A program made the position numbers and the translations under genes. Under the pieces are notes generated by a model. It saw nothing but the letters and a program-made list of their open reading frames with translations, was not told the DNA's origin and searched no databases. This document shows, one piece after another, positions 1 to 24,174 of a DNA stretch of 64,000 nucleotides (position 1 is its first letter; each line of letters starts with the position of its first letter). Where the stretch lies: NCBI GenBank assembly GCA_012845835.1, contig JABAKD010000022.1:10062718-10126717 (forward strand), given 5' to 3'. This DNA is from Undaria pinnatifida. Taxonomy: Eukaryota > Sar > Phaeophyceae > Laminariales > Alariaceae.

Positions 1-66
1 CCCACCCCCCCCCCCTGCTCCGTCTCAAAAGGGATGCGTGGTCGATGGGCAAATGACTACGGCAAG
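1..66 (+). repeat. LINE 3' tail fragment
   Basis: This matches the last part of the LINE at 24180-25450 (GTCTCRAAAGGGATGCGTGG, then the ATGACTACGGCAAGCAA block). It is a 5'-truncated copy and is preceded by a C-run at the window edge. No coding capacity remains. Confidence 0.6.
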
Positions 67-74
67 CAATTGTT

Positions 75-443
75 AGGGTATTAGTGGGGTATTAGTCCGT
101 TTGACCACTTGCAAAAGGTTAACCAACAGCTTACCCAAACTAAGCCTTATAACGCTCTTCCCCCCTGAAACGGCGGGATAGCAGGTCGGCCGGATATACG
201 GGCGGACGTGTCAACATCCAAGCGGTTTCATTTCCTGGGGATACCGGTGAGAGTATTTTTCAAGTTCGACATGGGGAAAGTCTGAAAAAAAATGTTATTG
301 TGGACGGTGGGATTTGAACTCACGACCCCAAAAACCCATGGTCTGTCGACGACGCCATTTTCTTAAGGTATTAGTGGGGTATTAGTCCGTTTGACCACTT
401 GCGAAAGGTTAACCAATAGCTTACCCAAACTAAGCCTTATAAC
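75..443. repeat. Direct repeat pair of about 78 bp
   Basis: Positions 75-153 and 366-443 are near-identical (two mismatches seen) and lie 213 bp apart. Each begins with an internally doubled GGTATTAGTGG block. The spacer holds a minus-strand stretch that looks like the T-arm of a tRNA (302-330), but no acceptor stem or anticodon arm can be folded with it. The arrangement could be a solo-LTR-like pair or a duplicated MITE; too little is visible to decide. Confidence 0.5.
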
Positions 444-486
444 ACAACGCATGAGTACGAACCCCCGCCGCCTTCCCCCCCGACCG

Positions 487-562
487 TATTCTCTTCTCGA
501 AAGGGATGCGTGGGCAATGGTCAAAATTTCTGCAGTAAGTCAAGCAACAAATGAGTACGCTC
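487..562 (+). repeat. LINE 3' tail fragment
   Basis: Second truncated copy of the LINE tail (CTCGAAAGGGATGCGTGG ... CAAGCAACAAATGAGTACGC). It carries a roughly 15-bp insertion in the middle. It is followed by a C- and T-rich stretch. Confidence 0.55.
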
Positions 563-1088
563 CACCTTCCTCGTCGCTCTCTTCCTCCTCGCTATCGCTC
601 CTCGCTTCAAGCTGCTTAACCAAGCTGTCGAGGTCATGAGTACCGATTTCGTTGTCCTCTACTACTACTTCCTCGCTGTTGCCGGTGCTGTCGCGGCGGG
701 CAGTGGCGGCAGCAGGTTGCTGAGCGGCAGTAGGTTGCGGCGCAATGGTGCTTGGCCCAACGCTCCCAGGCACAACCATGAACGATAGTCCTGCTCCTGG
801 GTTTGTCGGATCTAGCGACTATGGTGGCGGGAAAAAATATGGCACGAGAGAGACCATGGCACGGGGTGGGAGATGGGACGTTTTCGGCCGTGCACTTTAG
901 TTCTGTCGATATCTGAGCCGTGTCGCGGTAGAGGAGGGGATACCGATTGAGCAAAGCAATCCGCGAGAAACCGCTCAACGTCTCCGCAATCCCCCCTGTG
1001 TTTTGCAGCTGTGGATGCATATTGCGGCAGAGATACACCATTTTTTGCTTTTTTGAGGCTCGTAACCAATTAAAGAGCTCTGGAACTC
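563..1088. other. No recognisable gene
   Basis: A minus-strand open stretch here (540-779) is acidic at its C-end (DSEEEESDEE), but it ends inside the LINE tail and shows no family match, so I do not call a gene. The remainder is unremarkable single-copy-looking sequence. Confidence 0.4.
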
Positions 1089-1340
1089 ACCCCAAAACAA
1101 AAACGTATCCCATGGCCACGGCATAAGACGAAAAACTACTCCAACAAAAAAAGATTGAATTTCTGACGATTTTGGATTAACGCCTGCACTACTGGAAACC
1201 CTTTTCGGGGAAAAAATTACTTGGATTTAGTACAGGGAGGGATTTTGGGGGCTCTAAAGGGGTTAAGGAGGGTAAAGGAGCCCGTCATTCAGAAAACGTT
1301 TGGGAATCGAAAAGTGATACCTGTATCGTAGCACGCGTCC
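1089..1340 (-). mobile_element. MITE family M2 copy, interrupted by a TTAA-flanked MITE
   Basis: The stretch after 1141 reads TTCTGACGATTTTGGA and resumes after 1266 with GGAG ... CCCGTCATTCAGAAAAC ... CTGTATCGTAGCACGCGTC. This is the same order as the M2 copies at 10961-11309 and 56952-57210. The break falls exactly at a TTAA, where the 82-bp element 1181-1262 sits. M2 has no coding capacity; its ends are inverted repeats built on GTGCTACGATAGAGG. Confidence 0.6.
1181..1262 (+). mobile_element. 82-bp MITE with TTAA target duplication (piggyBac-like), copy 1
   Basis: The element is bounded by TTAA at 1177-1180 and 1263-1266. It contains the family core TTACTTGRAYTTAGTACAGG and ends CTCTAAAGGGG. 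Three more copies lie at 26587-26666, 36270-36351 and 60400-60481. The ends are only weakly inverted. TTAA target choice is the signature of piggyBac transposases; no transposase is present here. Confidence 0.7.
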
Positions 1341-1395
1341 TTTTGGTTCGTTGTTTGAGTATGGCCTACGTGGTGGCGGTACAGGTGCATCGTTT

Positions 1396-1655
1396 GATTC
1401 TATGATAGCCCCCCCCCCCGAAAAAAAAACAGCGATTTCCTGTAACTAACGTTTCATGGCTGCTCGATACGAGGAAATACGCTATGGACAAAAAAATCAT
1501 CACACAAGTATGTGTTCTTGTCTGCAAAGGACAGTCGAACGACGACCACGTCGGGATGGCAAGGGGCACCGCATGCCAGGCGATACGGCCGGGATCCGGT
1601 TTCAAAACCGGCGATTTCGTTAAAAAGAAAAGTTTGGGGGGGGCTGCCGTAGAAC
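1396..1655 (+). mobile_element. MITE family M1 copy 1
   Basis: It starts GATTCTATGATAGC plus a C-run and ends with a G-run plus GCCGTAGAAC, which are imperfect inverted ends. The interior carries CGATTTC, GTTTCATGGCTGCTCGA and a near-inverted CGGCGATTTCGTTAA. It shares order and ends with 6057-6327 and 7191-7418. It is non-coding. Confidence 0.6.
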
Positions 1656-2480
1656 GTCTCCAAGGCTGTTGGCTTGAGGAGCTCTAGGCCTCACCCTAAG
1701 CCCGATTTTGAGAAAACTGAAAATGCAACCCGACAAACAAAATCCGTGGCGTAGGGATGCAACCATACCCTGGTATACTGGCATATATCGCAAAAACAAA
1801 AACAAAAGCGTTTCCGACGATTTGGGGCTAAGGAAGTCCGGTCAATCAGAAGCATAATTTACCTCAAAAAGTGCTCCCCCTAACCGTAGCGCCCGTTCCT
1901 CATAGCCTAAGCCACGATTGATTGTGTTCATGCGTGGACTACCGTATGACGAATACTCATCGGATCGCGCGTTCCAATGCCGTTTGTTTACGTTTTGCGC
2001 CGGTGTTTAGGTCAGGTACAGGGCTGCTGGTACCAGAACTTCTTAGGCGTCTGAGAATGTATTTAGATTCCCCGTTTTCCACAGCATGGCTCATATCTCC
2101 ATCTGCAAAACCGGGTTGCTGCCGACGCTGATGTAAAGGAAGCACATATCCAAACGTCAACACAGCTAGTCAGGTACCAGGAACCCTGGTGTGCGCTGAG
2201 AGTCATCAACAATATATCGCTATCGAGCATAAAATAAAATGCGCCGCAAGTACGAACGATACCCGACACCAGGGCCAAACAAAACATCCAAAGGCAACAA
2301 CCAACCGCCATTACATGCTGCTGAGTCACCGACACCAACACCACAATCGTCCAAAAACATGCGCCGCGTGTGCGACTCCTTCACGTATAAGCCGTTCTTG
2401 CTGCCCGCGGACATCCAGCACACCCACAGTCTCCGTGAAGATTCCCCATCTTAGAAAGAGACCTAACCCCCAACCCTAAT
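1656..2480. other. Repeat-derived, no gene
   Basis: 1690-1870 resembles the interior of M2 (TTTCCGACGATTTGGGG and neighbours). The rest shows nothing I can name. Short open frames here overlap on both strands without splice sites or family motifs. Confidence 0.4.
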
Positions 2481-2669
2481 CAAGGCTTTTCGCGGGTCAT
2501 GACCCGGCCCGCGGATCGAGTCGGGTCGGGTAAGAAGGTGTTGGAAATATCACGCGTTGAGTTCGATTCGGGTCGGGGTCAGGAGGTTTTGGAATATCAC
2601 GGGTCGGGCCGGGTCACCCTGACACGATCCGGCCCAAAAGGAGAGATCCAACCCGTGACGAGCGCCCTG
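2481..2669 (+). mobile_element. hAT-like (GGGTC)n MITE, degraded copy
   Basis: The left end CAAGGCTTTTCGCGGGTCA is two changes from the family end CAGGGCTTTTCACGGGTCA. The interior holds GGGTCGGGT modules separated by GGTTTTGGAATATCACG. The right end (CCCGTGACGAGCGCCCTG) is eroded, and no target duplication survives. Confidence 0.55.
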
Positions 2670-3080
2670 GAGGCTAGCTTTGTGGTCGCAAACTACGAAT
2701 CGGAGATGATACTGGTATGCATCGTATGTTATACAGGAAAGGAGGTTTGACCATGCCGACTTTAGTGCAAACGAGAAGCTGAATACGCGAAAAAAAAAAA
2801 CAAGTGCGAACGATACCCGATATTTCATTTTGCATACCTCGCCAGGCGGCCGTCCTACATCCTGACGCATTCTCAGACCGGTTTCGGAGCTGCAAACCCG
2901 CTCCAAGCTTTGTACCTGGTAAGGGGCAGTCCAAAACATGGCAGATATATATCTGAAAAAAATGGGGAAAAAAGAAAACTCTTCGCTTTGCGATAAAAGC
3001 CGTTAATTTCACTCCCATTTCGATAAAATGTACCAGGTAATGGTTTTGCTGAAAAAACGAAAAAACTAAACGGGGCTAGA

Positions 3081-3340
3081 CGCGTGCTACGATAGAGGAA
3101 TCACTTTTCGTCTGAAATGGTTTCTGAATGACAGGGTTTCTTAACCCAAAATCGTCGCAAATCGTCCATTTTTTTTTGCATGATTTTTTTCGTCGTGTAC
3201 CTAGGCCATGGGGTATTTTTCATCCGGTATTTATCATAGTAGTTTTATTTTTCTCCAAATCAGGTTTTGGGAGAGGTCTTGAGCTCCCAAATTGAGAAAA
3301 CTTCAGACAAAAAGTGGTGCATCCCTATCGTACCACGCTT
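3081..3340 (-). mobile_element. MITE family M2 copy
   Basis: It starts CGCGTGCTACGATAGAGG and ends CCCTATCGTACCACGC, an inverted pair. The interior is the reverse of the 10961-11309 copy: TTTCTGAATGACAGGG, CCCAAAATCGTCG, the TACCTAGGCCATGGGG block and the GGTTTTGGGAGAGGTC block. Confidence 0.65.
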
Positions 3341-3699
3341 CGTTATGGGATATCTACTGCTAGTTTATGCCACTTGACCAATGAGGCTTAGTTGTTTTTT
3401 AGTTAGTCTAAGTTTTTTGTTTTTAATTTAGTGTTTCGTTTTCGTTTTTCGAGAATTTTCCTCATTTCGATTAATCAGGCCGTCACCAACAAGGAGTGCT
3501 CTCGGTTGGACACATAACATTCACACGGCGGTGGCAGGCTACGCGGCGAGTTGTTCCATGCATAGCGGAGGGAGTTTGCGTGAATGCGGTGCTGTGTTGC
3601 TCCGCCAGATACATAATCCACCCCGCGAAGCCGCACATGACATGAAGAAACGCAAAAACAAAAGAAAAAAACAAAGATACCGTACTGCTGCTGCTGCTG

Positions 3700-4890
3700 T
3701 CGAGGTACTATGTAGTACTGTTTATCTCCGTTACGGATCACTTAATGCAGGCATTGGATTGTATGAGGCCTCCTGCGCCGTTAGGAGGTCCTCGCCCATG
3801 CATATGCCACGCGCGCTGAGGGTACCCTCGACTAATGCGCCTTCAGCGCTGCAGCATTACCCGGAAAATGATCGCAGCCTATGGAATAGTCAATGTAGGG
3901 TGGGTCGGATGGTCTAAAATATTTCGCTGGTTCCTCGTGTCTTACCAAGGGTTTGCGGGGGCGCCGGTACAAGTGACTGCACTCAATGCAGTCAGTTTTC
4001 AAGTAAATATCATCAAAAGTGTGGTTCCAACCTCTGTTCCACGGTAAGCTTGGATCCATCTGGTTGGATGGCGATTGTACTACTGTTGTAGCGTGCTTTC
4101 TCTCCGTCGTTATGGATCACTCAATGTGAGCATTGGATTGGATGAGGCCTCCTGCGCCAGCGAGTGGTCGCACCCAAACTTCTTACTCCCTTACTGCCCA
4201 CCGTGGAGCCACCTCGCCTAAATTTATTGTACTTGTAGCGTTACTTCGGCGCACTGACGGCAAACATGTACTCAGACCATCGTGTACAGGCCTATCAGCC
4301 CACTCGGCCACACGCAAGGTGATATCAACATGTAACAGCGAAGCTCATCGGAGGTGACAGGCCCGGAGGAGACAGGCAGGTGCCACAGGCACATAGGCAA
4401 GAGGCAGGCACCTAGTCCTCAAGCCTGTTCGGTACGGTAAATTCCTCAAGACCGACAGCGTAGGTAGTGGCCCAAGGCGCCACAGTTATTAAAGCTGATC
4501 AATCTACTATTAATAAATGGTGCCGCAGACAAAATCAGCGGGAAGGCCACGAACCATGTCGTCCTTGTTAGGCCGAAATGCCCACACAGCAGAAACAGAT
4601 CAAACCGAGAAAAGCGTATACCTCGCACCAGGTCGTGGTCGCGTCCCTGCTCTCGTCCTCCGCGCCGGAGCAGCCACAGACGACGACCGCGTCCGTGACT
4701 TAGTAGAGAGTGTTTAGCCCGTTCCTCGTGTCTTGCCAAGGGTTTGCAGGGGCGGCAGCGGTGCAAGCGACTTTCACTCGATACAGCAGTTTTAAAGTAA
4801 ACTAATCAAAGCTAGGTGTGGTTCCAACCGTTCCAACCTCTGTTCCACAGTTTGGATCCATGTGATTGGATGGCTATTTTTCTTACGCAA
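3700..4890. repeat. Diverged tandem block, two units
   Basis: Unit 1 (about 3715-4078) and unit 2 (about 4085-4890) share the order GGATCACT.AATG.. CATTGGATTG, ATGAGGCCTCCTGCGCC, GTTCCTCGTGTCTT.CCAAGG, GTGTGGTTCCAACC and TCTGTTCCACRGT. Unit 2 carries an extra roughly 450 bp. No coding evidence is visible; the open frame at 3531-3917 lies in repeat sequence. Confidence 0.5.
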
Positions 4891-5524
4891 AGTAGTCGAA
4901 AGATCCAAAGATTGTGTGATGCGCGCATGCAAAAATTGGACGGTTTCGGATCAACCAGGTATCTTCGTAACGAAAATTGGGCCGCGTCGGCCTTTGAGTC
5001 ATTGTCTCTAACTCTGTACCAGGGTAGTAACGATCTCGTAAAGATCTCAAGCGCTAGGCGTGCACCAAATGGACTGTTTCGGATTTGAGGAAAACTGAGC
5101 TGCTTCGGGCTTGAGGCATGATGAGATGTCCCGTACTGTATCCGATATATGGTCTACGTATGATACCACCATACCTGGTCAGTCCCATGGGCAGAATCAA
5201 TCGTTCGTTGCTCGTCGTTGCTACTCTTCATTACATCATCGGGACAGACGTTGTTCGGTCTCCATGTCGCATCGTAAGAAGGGCGAGATCTAGTCAAGAC
5301 AACGCCAGCTAGCTGCTATTATTGATGCTACGCTGCAGCTATAATTTATCATTGTAGCTATAGCTGTTGTTGTTGTTGTTGTTGTTGTTGTTTGTGGAGG
5401 AGGTATTAGGTCCGTCCTGGTGGTGCCGCTCGCCGTCTGTCCGCCTCAAAAAGCACGCGCGATGTGCTGCTGCTGCTGTTGTACCGTTGTTGTTTTTGTT
5501 GTCACACCGATACTACTGCTGTAA
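4891..5524. other. No gene seen
   Basis: The only notable content is a (GTT)n run near 5366-5392. Open frames are short, with no motif or splice context. Confidence 0.4.
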
Positions 5525-6056
5525 TAGACTAGCTCTAGACTAGTCTAGTCTATAGCCCTACCGATAGTTTTTCTCGCCTTCGCACACTCTGATTATTTTG
5601 CGTGGTGCGTTTTTCTTGGTTGTTCGCCTGCTTGTTGTGTCTTTTATATTATTTATGGTATGATATCATCGCTTGCTTCTTCTTTTACCTTCGTACTACA
5701 AAATGTTGGCTGAATGGAGCATCGATCGGGACGTCTTCAATCAGGAGGAGGTGGTAATCATGCGACGATGCCAATCACGACAACAACTAACAGTAGTTGG
5801 TTGGCATCGTACTACTGCACTTCTGCGCCAGTGAATGCCAAACTTGGCCTGCTTTTCCCAAGGTTTTCGTATTCAAGGTCGACTGGAGGCATCTACTTTC
5901 AGACGTAAAATATATAGACTAGTCTAGTCTACCAGGTACTTCCAACTAGAGGTACGACAGTAGATACCAAGGATACGGTACTATCAAACGGGGATACAGT
6001 ACCTTTTTCACTACTCGATTCGAGCCACCCCCACGAGTCGCTCATTACCCCAAACT

Positions 6057-6327
6057 GATTCTACGATAGCCCCCCCCCCAAAACCAGCGATATTCTTTAA
6101 CGAACGTTTCATGGCTGCTCGACACGAGGGAGGATGCTGTGAAAACAGAGTAGTCTATAGACTATTCACACAACAACATGCATTATTTTCGCTTTGTTTT
6201 CAAAGGTACATCGAACGATGGCGTCAGGGCGGCAAGGGGCACCGTGTTTCAGGAGATAGAGCCAGGAGCTGGTTTCAACTCCAGCAATTTCGTTAAAAGA
6301 AAAGTTTGGAGGGCTCTACCGTAGAAC
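6057..6327 (+). mobile_element. MITE family M1 copy 2, nested
   Basis: It runs from GATTCTACGATAGC plus C-run to CTACCGTAGAAC. Its flanks (CACTACTCGATTCGAGCCAC before; GCGCAGCG, CTAACCATTCCATTGCGG and GAGTGACTCCGAGCCAC after) match a contiguous stretch at about 13245-13440 that lacks M1. That stretch therefore acts as an empty site. Confidence 0.6.
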
Positions 6328-7190
6328 GACTTCCCATTACTAACAAACACACTCTCGACAATTTGCTTGGCGCAGCGTATAACAACAACAGCTAACCATT
6401 CCATTGCGGGTTCACATCGCAAAATTAAAACGACACGAAAGCTGGAAGACCTCAAAGGGACAGAGAGGTCACTCGCGCGAGTGACTCCGAGCCACTGCCA
6501 CGCCCCCCCCCCACCCCAAAGTGACCTCCCCACCGTAGCTTTTCGGGCTGTTAATAGAAAGGGTTTGCCTAAAGTTACAAGAAAACTCTACAAAAACCCT
6601 GGCGAGAAGTGTGATTTGATGCTGCATTTTGACTATAGTCTAGACTAGACTATACTACTACCTTGCCGGTTGCTTGGTTATTCGCCTGTTTGCCTCACGA
6701 ACGATGTTGCGTTTACCTTCTTTGTACATACTGCAGAACATTGGCTGAAGGGAGAGCATCGCTCGGCATGTCTACAATCCCCAGGCCACGCGACAACAGC
6801 AATCACGACAGTATCGTACGGTAGTGCAGCGCCAATTAACTAGTCTGCATTGGCTTCCTTTTCCCTATATCTCCACGTTTAACGTTGGATCTAGGCAAGT
6901 ATTTTTCGGGCTTGAGGATACGGCGAAAACCAATCACGACAGCTTTGTCGTTGCATGTTCTATGAGCTCGAATAAGAGGTGACTTCGGTAAAACAGGTAC
7001 ATGATATCAGCACCTGGTACACAAGGACTGCGAGCCCAACAGTACTGCATGCCATGATGAGGTGACGCAATCGTTACAGGCAAAGTGGCTTAGAGTTAAT
7101 ACAGTTGGCTGATAGAGTCCAATAACATTGCGTTAACTGCCCCCCGAAGAACTGCACCCGTGTTTTTGGGGACATCTCACTTGGAAGACT

Positions 7191-7418
7191 GATTCTACGA
7201 TAGCACCCCCCAAAACCAGCGATATTCTCCAACGAACGTTTCATGGCTGATCGACACGAGAAAGGGTTCTGTTAAACGAAAAGTCTCCATATATTTTCTT
7301 GTTTACAAAGGACTATCGAACGTTGACGCCGGGCACCGTATTTCAGGAAGTACGGCCGGGAACTGGTTTTAAAACCGGCGATTTCGTTAAAGAAAAGTTC
7401 GGGGGGCTACCGCAGAAC
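7191..7418 (+). mobile_element. MITE family M1 copy 3
   Basis: Same ends and interior as the copies at 1396 and 6057: GATTCTACGATAGC at the left, CTACCGCAGAAC at the right, with the CGGCGATTTCGTTAA core near the right end. Confidence 0.6.
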
Positions 7419-7440
7419 GACTCGGAATTAGTATAGAATA

Positions 7441-8054
7441 ACATTTGCAGTAGTGAAAGCGTTCGGGTAGTACGGTAAGGCCTCTTTACACCCGCATAAG
7501 TAAAGCCTGCGCCAGAAAGCACACTTTTTTATTTTCACGCCTCAATAAAGCTCACCGTACTGGTACGCCAGCGATTACGAGGGGTTAACACAGGGCATGC
7601 ATGCCACCGCACCGCCCCACAGCCAACCTCCGCTTGAAAGCGGGCGAAAGGCGGGCGCCACTAAAGAGCTGGCTGCCGCAGCAGCAAGCAACGGGAGCGG
7701 CACGACCAGCGGGTGCCAACATCACTCCCCTCGGTATACACAACTATCTGTAAAGCGACACCTTCACAACAATACCCACACCACACCAGAGCATCAAAAG
7801 GGGCACAACCGTGCGACCAGCCTGCGGCGTTGAGGGTCATCTTCCGAGTAAACCCGCGGGGATATCCCAGAGGGTGGCCGCCAACGCCACAACCCCAGCG
7901 CACGCGCGAGCGAGCCTCCTCCAACAGACCTTCATGCCCTGCCTCTCGCTGCAAACTGGACGACCAAGGGTACCTGATAGACCCTCATGCCCTGCTTTTA
8001 CAAAAGAAACAGAACGGCCGAGGGGGGACCAGACAGACCTGAACTCCTTGGACC
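7441..8054. other. 3' flank of PIGB, no gene seen
   Basis: This is GC-rich sequence with overlapping open frames on both strands and no splice logic or family motif. It probably includes the PIGB 3' UTR (downstream of 8055 on the minus strand). No polyadenylation signal stands out. Confidence 0.35.
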
Positions 8055-21790
<13,736 letters not shown>

Positions 21791-22054
21791 GCATTCTAGC
21801 CCATTTCACGGTTGCGTGAGTGCGGCGCGCCTCGTGTGGAGTAGTGTCCGCAGTGCTGCGTGACACGCATCGCGTCCAGAAAAACTACGTGAAGGTCCCA
21901 TCCTACTCGTGGCAGCCGTCTCCCGTGCGGCGATACCTCGCACTTCCTTTCCCCAGGGAAGTTTGTTTGGCCCAAGAGCCCGTGTGCGGTTTTGTGCCTT
22001 TCTCCTGTCCTTGCTCCTAGCGTACTCGCACCCGGCCAACTGCCAAGCTCAATC
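21791..22054. promoter_or_regulatory. Divergent promoter region between PIGB and the 22055 gene
   Basis: The PIGB start codon (minus) and the ATG of the plus-strand gene lie 264 bp apart, head to head. The two genes very likely share a bidirectional promoter, or each transcript starts inside this stretch. No TATA box or named element is evident, so the call rests on gene arrangement. Confidence 0.5.
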
Positions 22055-22690
22055 ATGGTGCGCCTGGGGGAAGTCATGCCCTCACAGGCGCAGAACTTCC
22101 TTTCCAAGGCGGTAGACGCCAGCGAGGCCGTCGCGGACGAGCTCGCATCCACGTTCCGGGTGAAAGTGGACTCCGAAGACGTGTCGGAGGTGGCGGGGAT
22201 GCTCGCGCGTAAGATGCGTCGCGAGGCGTTCACAGCAGCCAACGGGGCCAAGTTTGAGAGAGAGCTCGATGAGAAGTACGGTGTGCTGAAGGATATCATC
22301 TTGCATCCGACTATGCAGGTATGATATGATGATGATGATACGTTCTATGGTTTGGGGTTAGGTTCTGGAGGATTCGTGTGGTGTGCTGTCCAGGCTTGCT
22401 TGCCTTCTGTATATATGTCTTCTCGTAGTGGGGCATACTTATTCATGCGTTCTTGTCGACGTTCGGCCGTCGTTAGATTATTGTCTAGGATAAAGTATGG
22501 AAGTCGGGGACTCGTGGCGGAAGGCTACTCCTTAACTGGTACATGTACCAGGTACCGGGGTCGTACTCTGTTTGCATTTTCACATGTTTAGATCGTGACT
22601 CGAGAGGTTTGTGAGAACAAACTCAACCTGAGCGTGGGGTCCAGCATGATGTATGCGTTGGCTGGCATTGCTACCGACCATGTGTGCTAG
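22055..22690 (+). CDS. Small two-exon gene, function unknown
   Basis: Exons 22055-22318 and 22592-22690 are both in phase 0, with CAG/gtatga donor and tttag acceptor, giving 120 codons and a TAG stop. The product is soluble, mostly helical by composition, and starts MVRLGEVMPSQAQNFL. It has no signal peptide or membrane segment. I do not recognise the family. Support comes from matching phases across the intron, a good ATG context on the gene side of a divergent promoter, and coding-like composition. Upstream in-frame codons (21992 on) lack an ATG. It is a plausible conserved hypothetical; a spurious frame cannot be excluded. Confidence 0.5.
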
Positions 22691-23204
22691 CTCATGCTGA
22701 CTGCGGGGTTGTGGGCATGTTTGTGGCGTGTGGGTGGTGGGCACATATGACAGTGTTTTCGTCCCGCCGGTCTATCTTCGTACAAACTGCATTTCCATTT
22801 CCCACGAGAGCTTGAGATGCGGGTGCGCACGTCGCACGTCCCTGCAACTCGCTTCGTAATATGAGCGTGTACGGGTAGTTACGTAAACGATGGCAGTACG
22901 GAATACAGTCAAACAACGGCATTTATTGTCTATGTACCATATCCTCATGATACACCTGGCTACAGTAATACAAGCTCGTAGAGACTACGTTTCGTCGTTA
23001 GGTTCATTTCTGGGGAATGTGCTGCTCCCCCGGTGTGCGCACGCCTTCCTCGCCACACCAATGTCATCCTTAAAACGCCATCCTAATAATACCAACGCCC
23101 GTGCGTTATCCGCCGTGTCGTGGGCGCTGAAACATTCGTCGTTGTTGCCGGCCCCGGCTCCTCCCTCCTAATGTGACCTTCAAACGCGTCGACGCCATGC
23201 TTGC

Positions 23205-23352
23205 CCTCCCTCCCCCCCAACCCCAACCCCAAACCCAACCCTAACCCCAACGCCAACCCCAATCCCAAAGGCAAACCAACACCACCCCACCCCCTCTCTC
23301 CAACCCAACGCGAACCCCAATTCCAACCCCAATTCCAACCCCAACCCCAACT
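23205..23352 (+). repeat. Degenerate telomere-like CCAACCCCAA tract
   Basis: About 145 bp of CCCAACCCYAA-type units with one exact CCCTAA. Similar short tracts lie at 2463-2480, 20890-20905 and 27700-27727. They could be interstitial telomeric remnants or simple C/A repeats. Confidence 0.5.
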
Positions 23353-23356
23353 GCCA

Positions 23357-23482
23357 ATGGACTCTTTGCTCGCAGTGGCTGCTGGGGCTGTGCGCTCAGC
23401 TGTGGCGCAGCTTTCACCTGTTCGGGAATCCTCCCTTGGGGACGACAGCTGGGGTTGTCGTTGGACTCATGATATATCGCAG
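23357..23482 (+). CDS. Possible upstream coding exon of the FAD oxidoreductase
   Basis: ATG-initiated, 42 codons (MDSLLAVAAGAVRSAVAQLS ...), ending CAG/gtaaga in phase 0, which would join in frame to the acceptor at 27135/27136. The intron would be 3.65 kb and contain the LINE. The alternative is an ATG at 27127 directly in the next exon's frame. I cannot choose without transcripts. Confidence 0.25.
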
Positions 23483-24174
23483 GTAAGAGGAACGGTGCAA
23501 GCACGTTGCCATGATTGTCTAGCGTAAGTTTTTTTGACCCGATAAACCTTTGATTTGTTTTTCTGAGCTAGGGTTTGACTCATTAAGCGAAGTGATTTGA
23601 TATTTTCTGCGCTGGGCTTTGACCCAAGAAGCTCAGAAGCGATTTTATTGGATAATTTCTGCGAGCCCTCGCGAAATTCGCACAAAATACGCCAAAAGAG
23701 CCCAAGTTTTGAGCGAGTTTTTTCATTCGCACAAACACTCTAAAACCTATATGTACAACGCATGTGCGAGTATACACGAAAAAAAATGGTACATGTAGGC
23801 GGAAGTATTTCGAGTTCACTGAGCCTAGCGCCTATCTACTGTAGCATCCTATACAGTACGGGACACAACAAGAAACGGGGTAATATGAAAAACAGGCTGA
23901 GATTTACAGAAAAGCAAGACATTCTGGAGCCGTTATACTGAAGTTAATGTAAAACGCACCCTTTCTCGAATATATAATCCAGTCTGAGAGTGCATGCCTG
24001 TTTCTTTTTTGGTGTCCTGTACGTACTGTATAGAGCGCAGGAGTTTTCGGCGTGTTTCTCGCATATTACCCTCCTCCAGGTGCTTGTCGGGGTTGATGTT
24101 TGTGGATGATTTCGTGGGGATATCAGAAACACCCGAAGGACTGCAGAAATAGACAGAGAAGGCACTAGAGTACA

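Larger units (their letters stand above)
5525..7440 (+). repeat. Duplicated block of about 1 kb, two units
   Basis: Unit 1 (about 5525-6637) and unit 2 (about 6638-7440) run in the same order: CTAGACTAGTCTAG-type AT-rich palindrome, TTCGCCTG, ACCTTC.T..TAC, CATTGGCTGAA.GG or its variant, CAATCACGACA, and then an M1 MITE. The duplication probably carried the MITE with it, since both units hold M1 at the equivalent place. Confidence 0.5.

Noticed and set aside
302-375. tRNA-like T-arm (GTTCAAATC) on the minus strand
   Set aside because: Only a T-arm with one mismatch; no acceptor stem, D-arm or anticodon arm pairs with it.
540-1041. Minus-strand open frames, one with an acidic C-end
   Set aside because: They overlap a LINE tail, use its sequence as C-terminus, and have no splice or family support.
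3531-3917. 128-codon plus-strand open frame
   Set aside because: Lies in a diverged duplicated block; the second copy does not preserve the frame.
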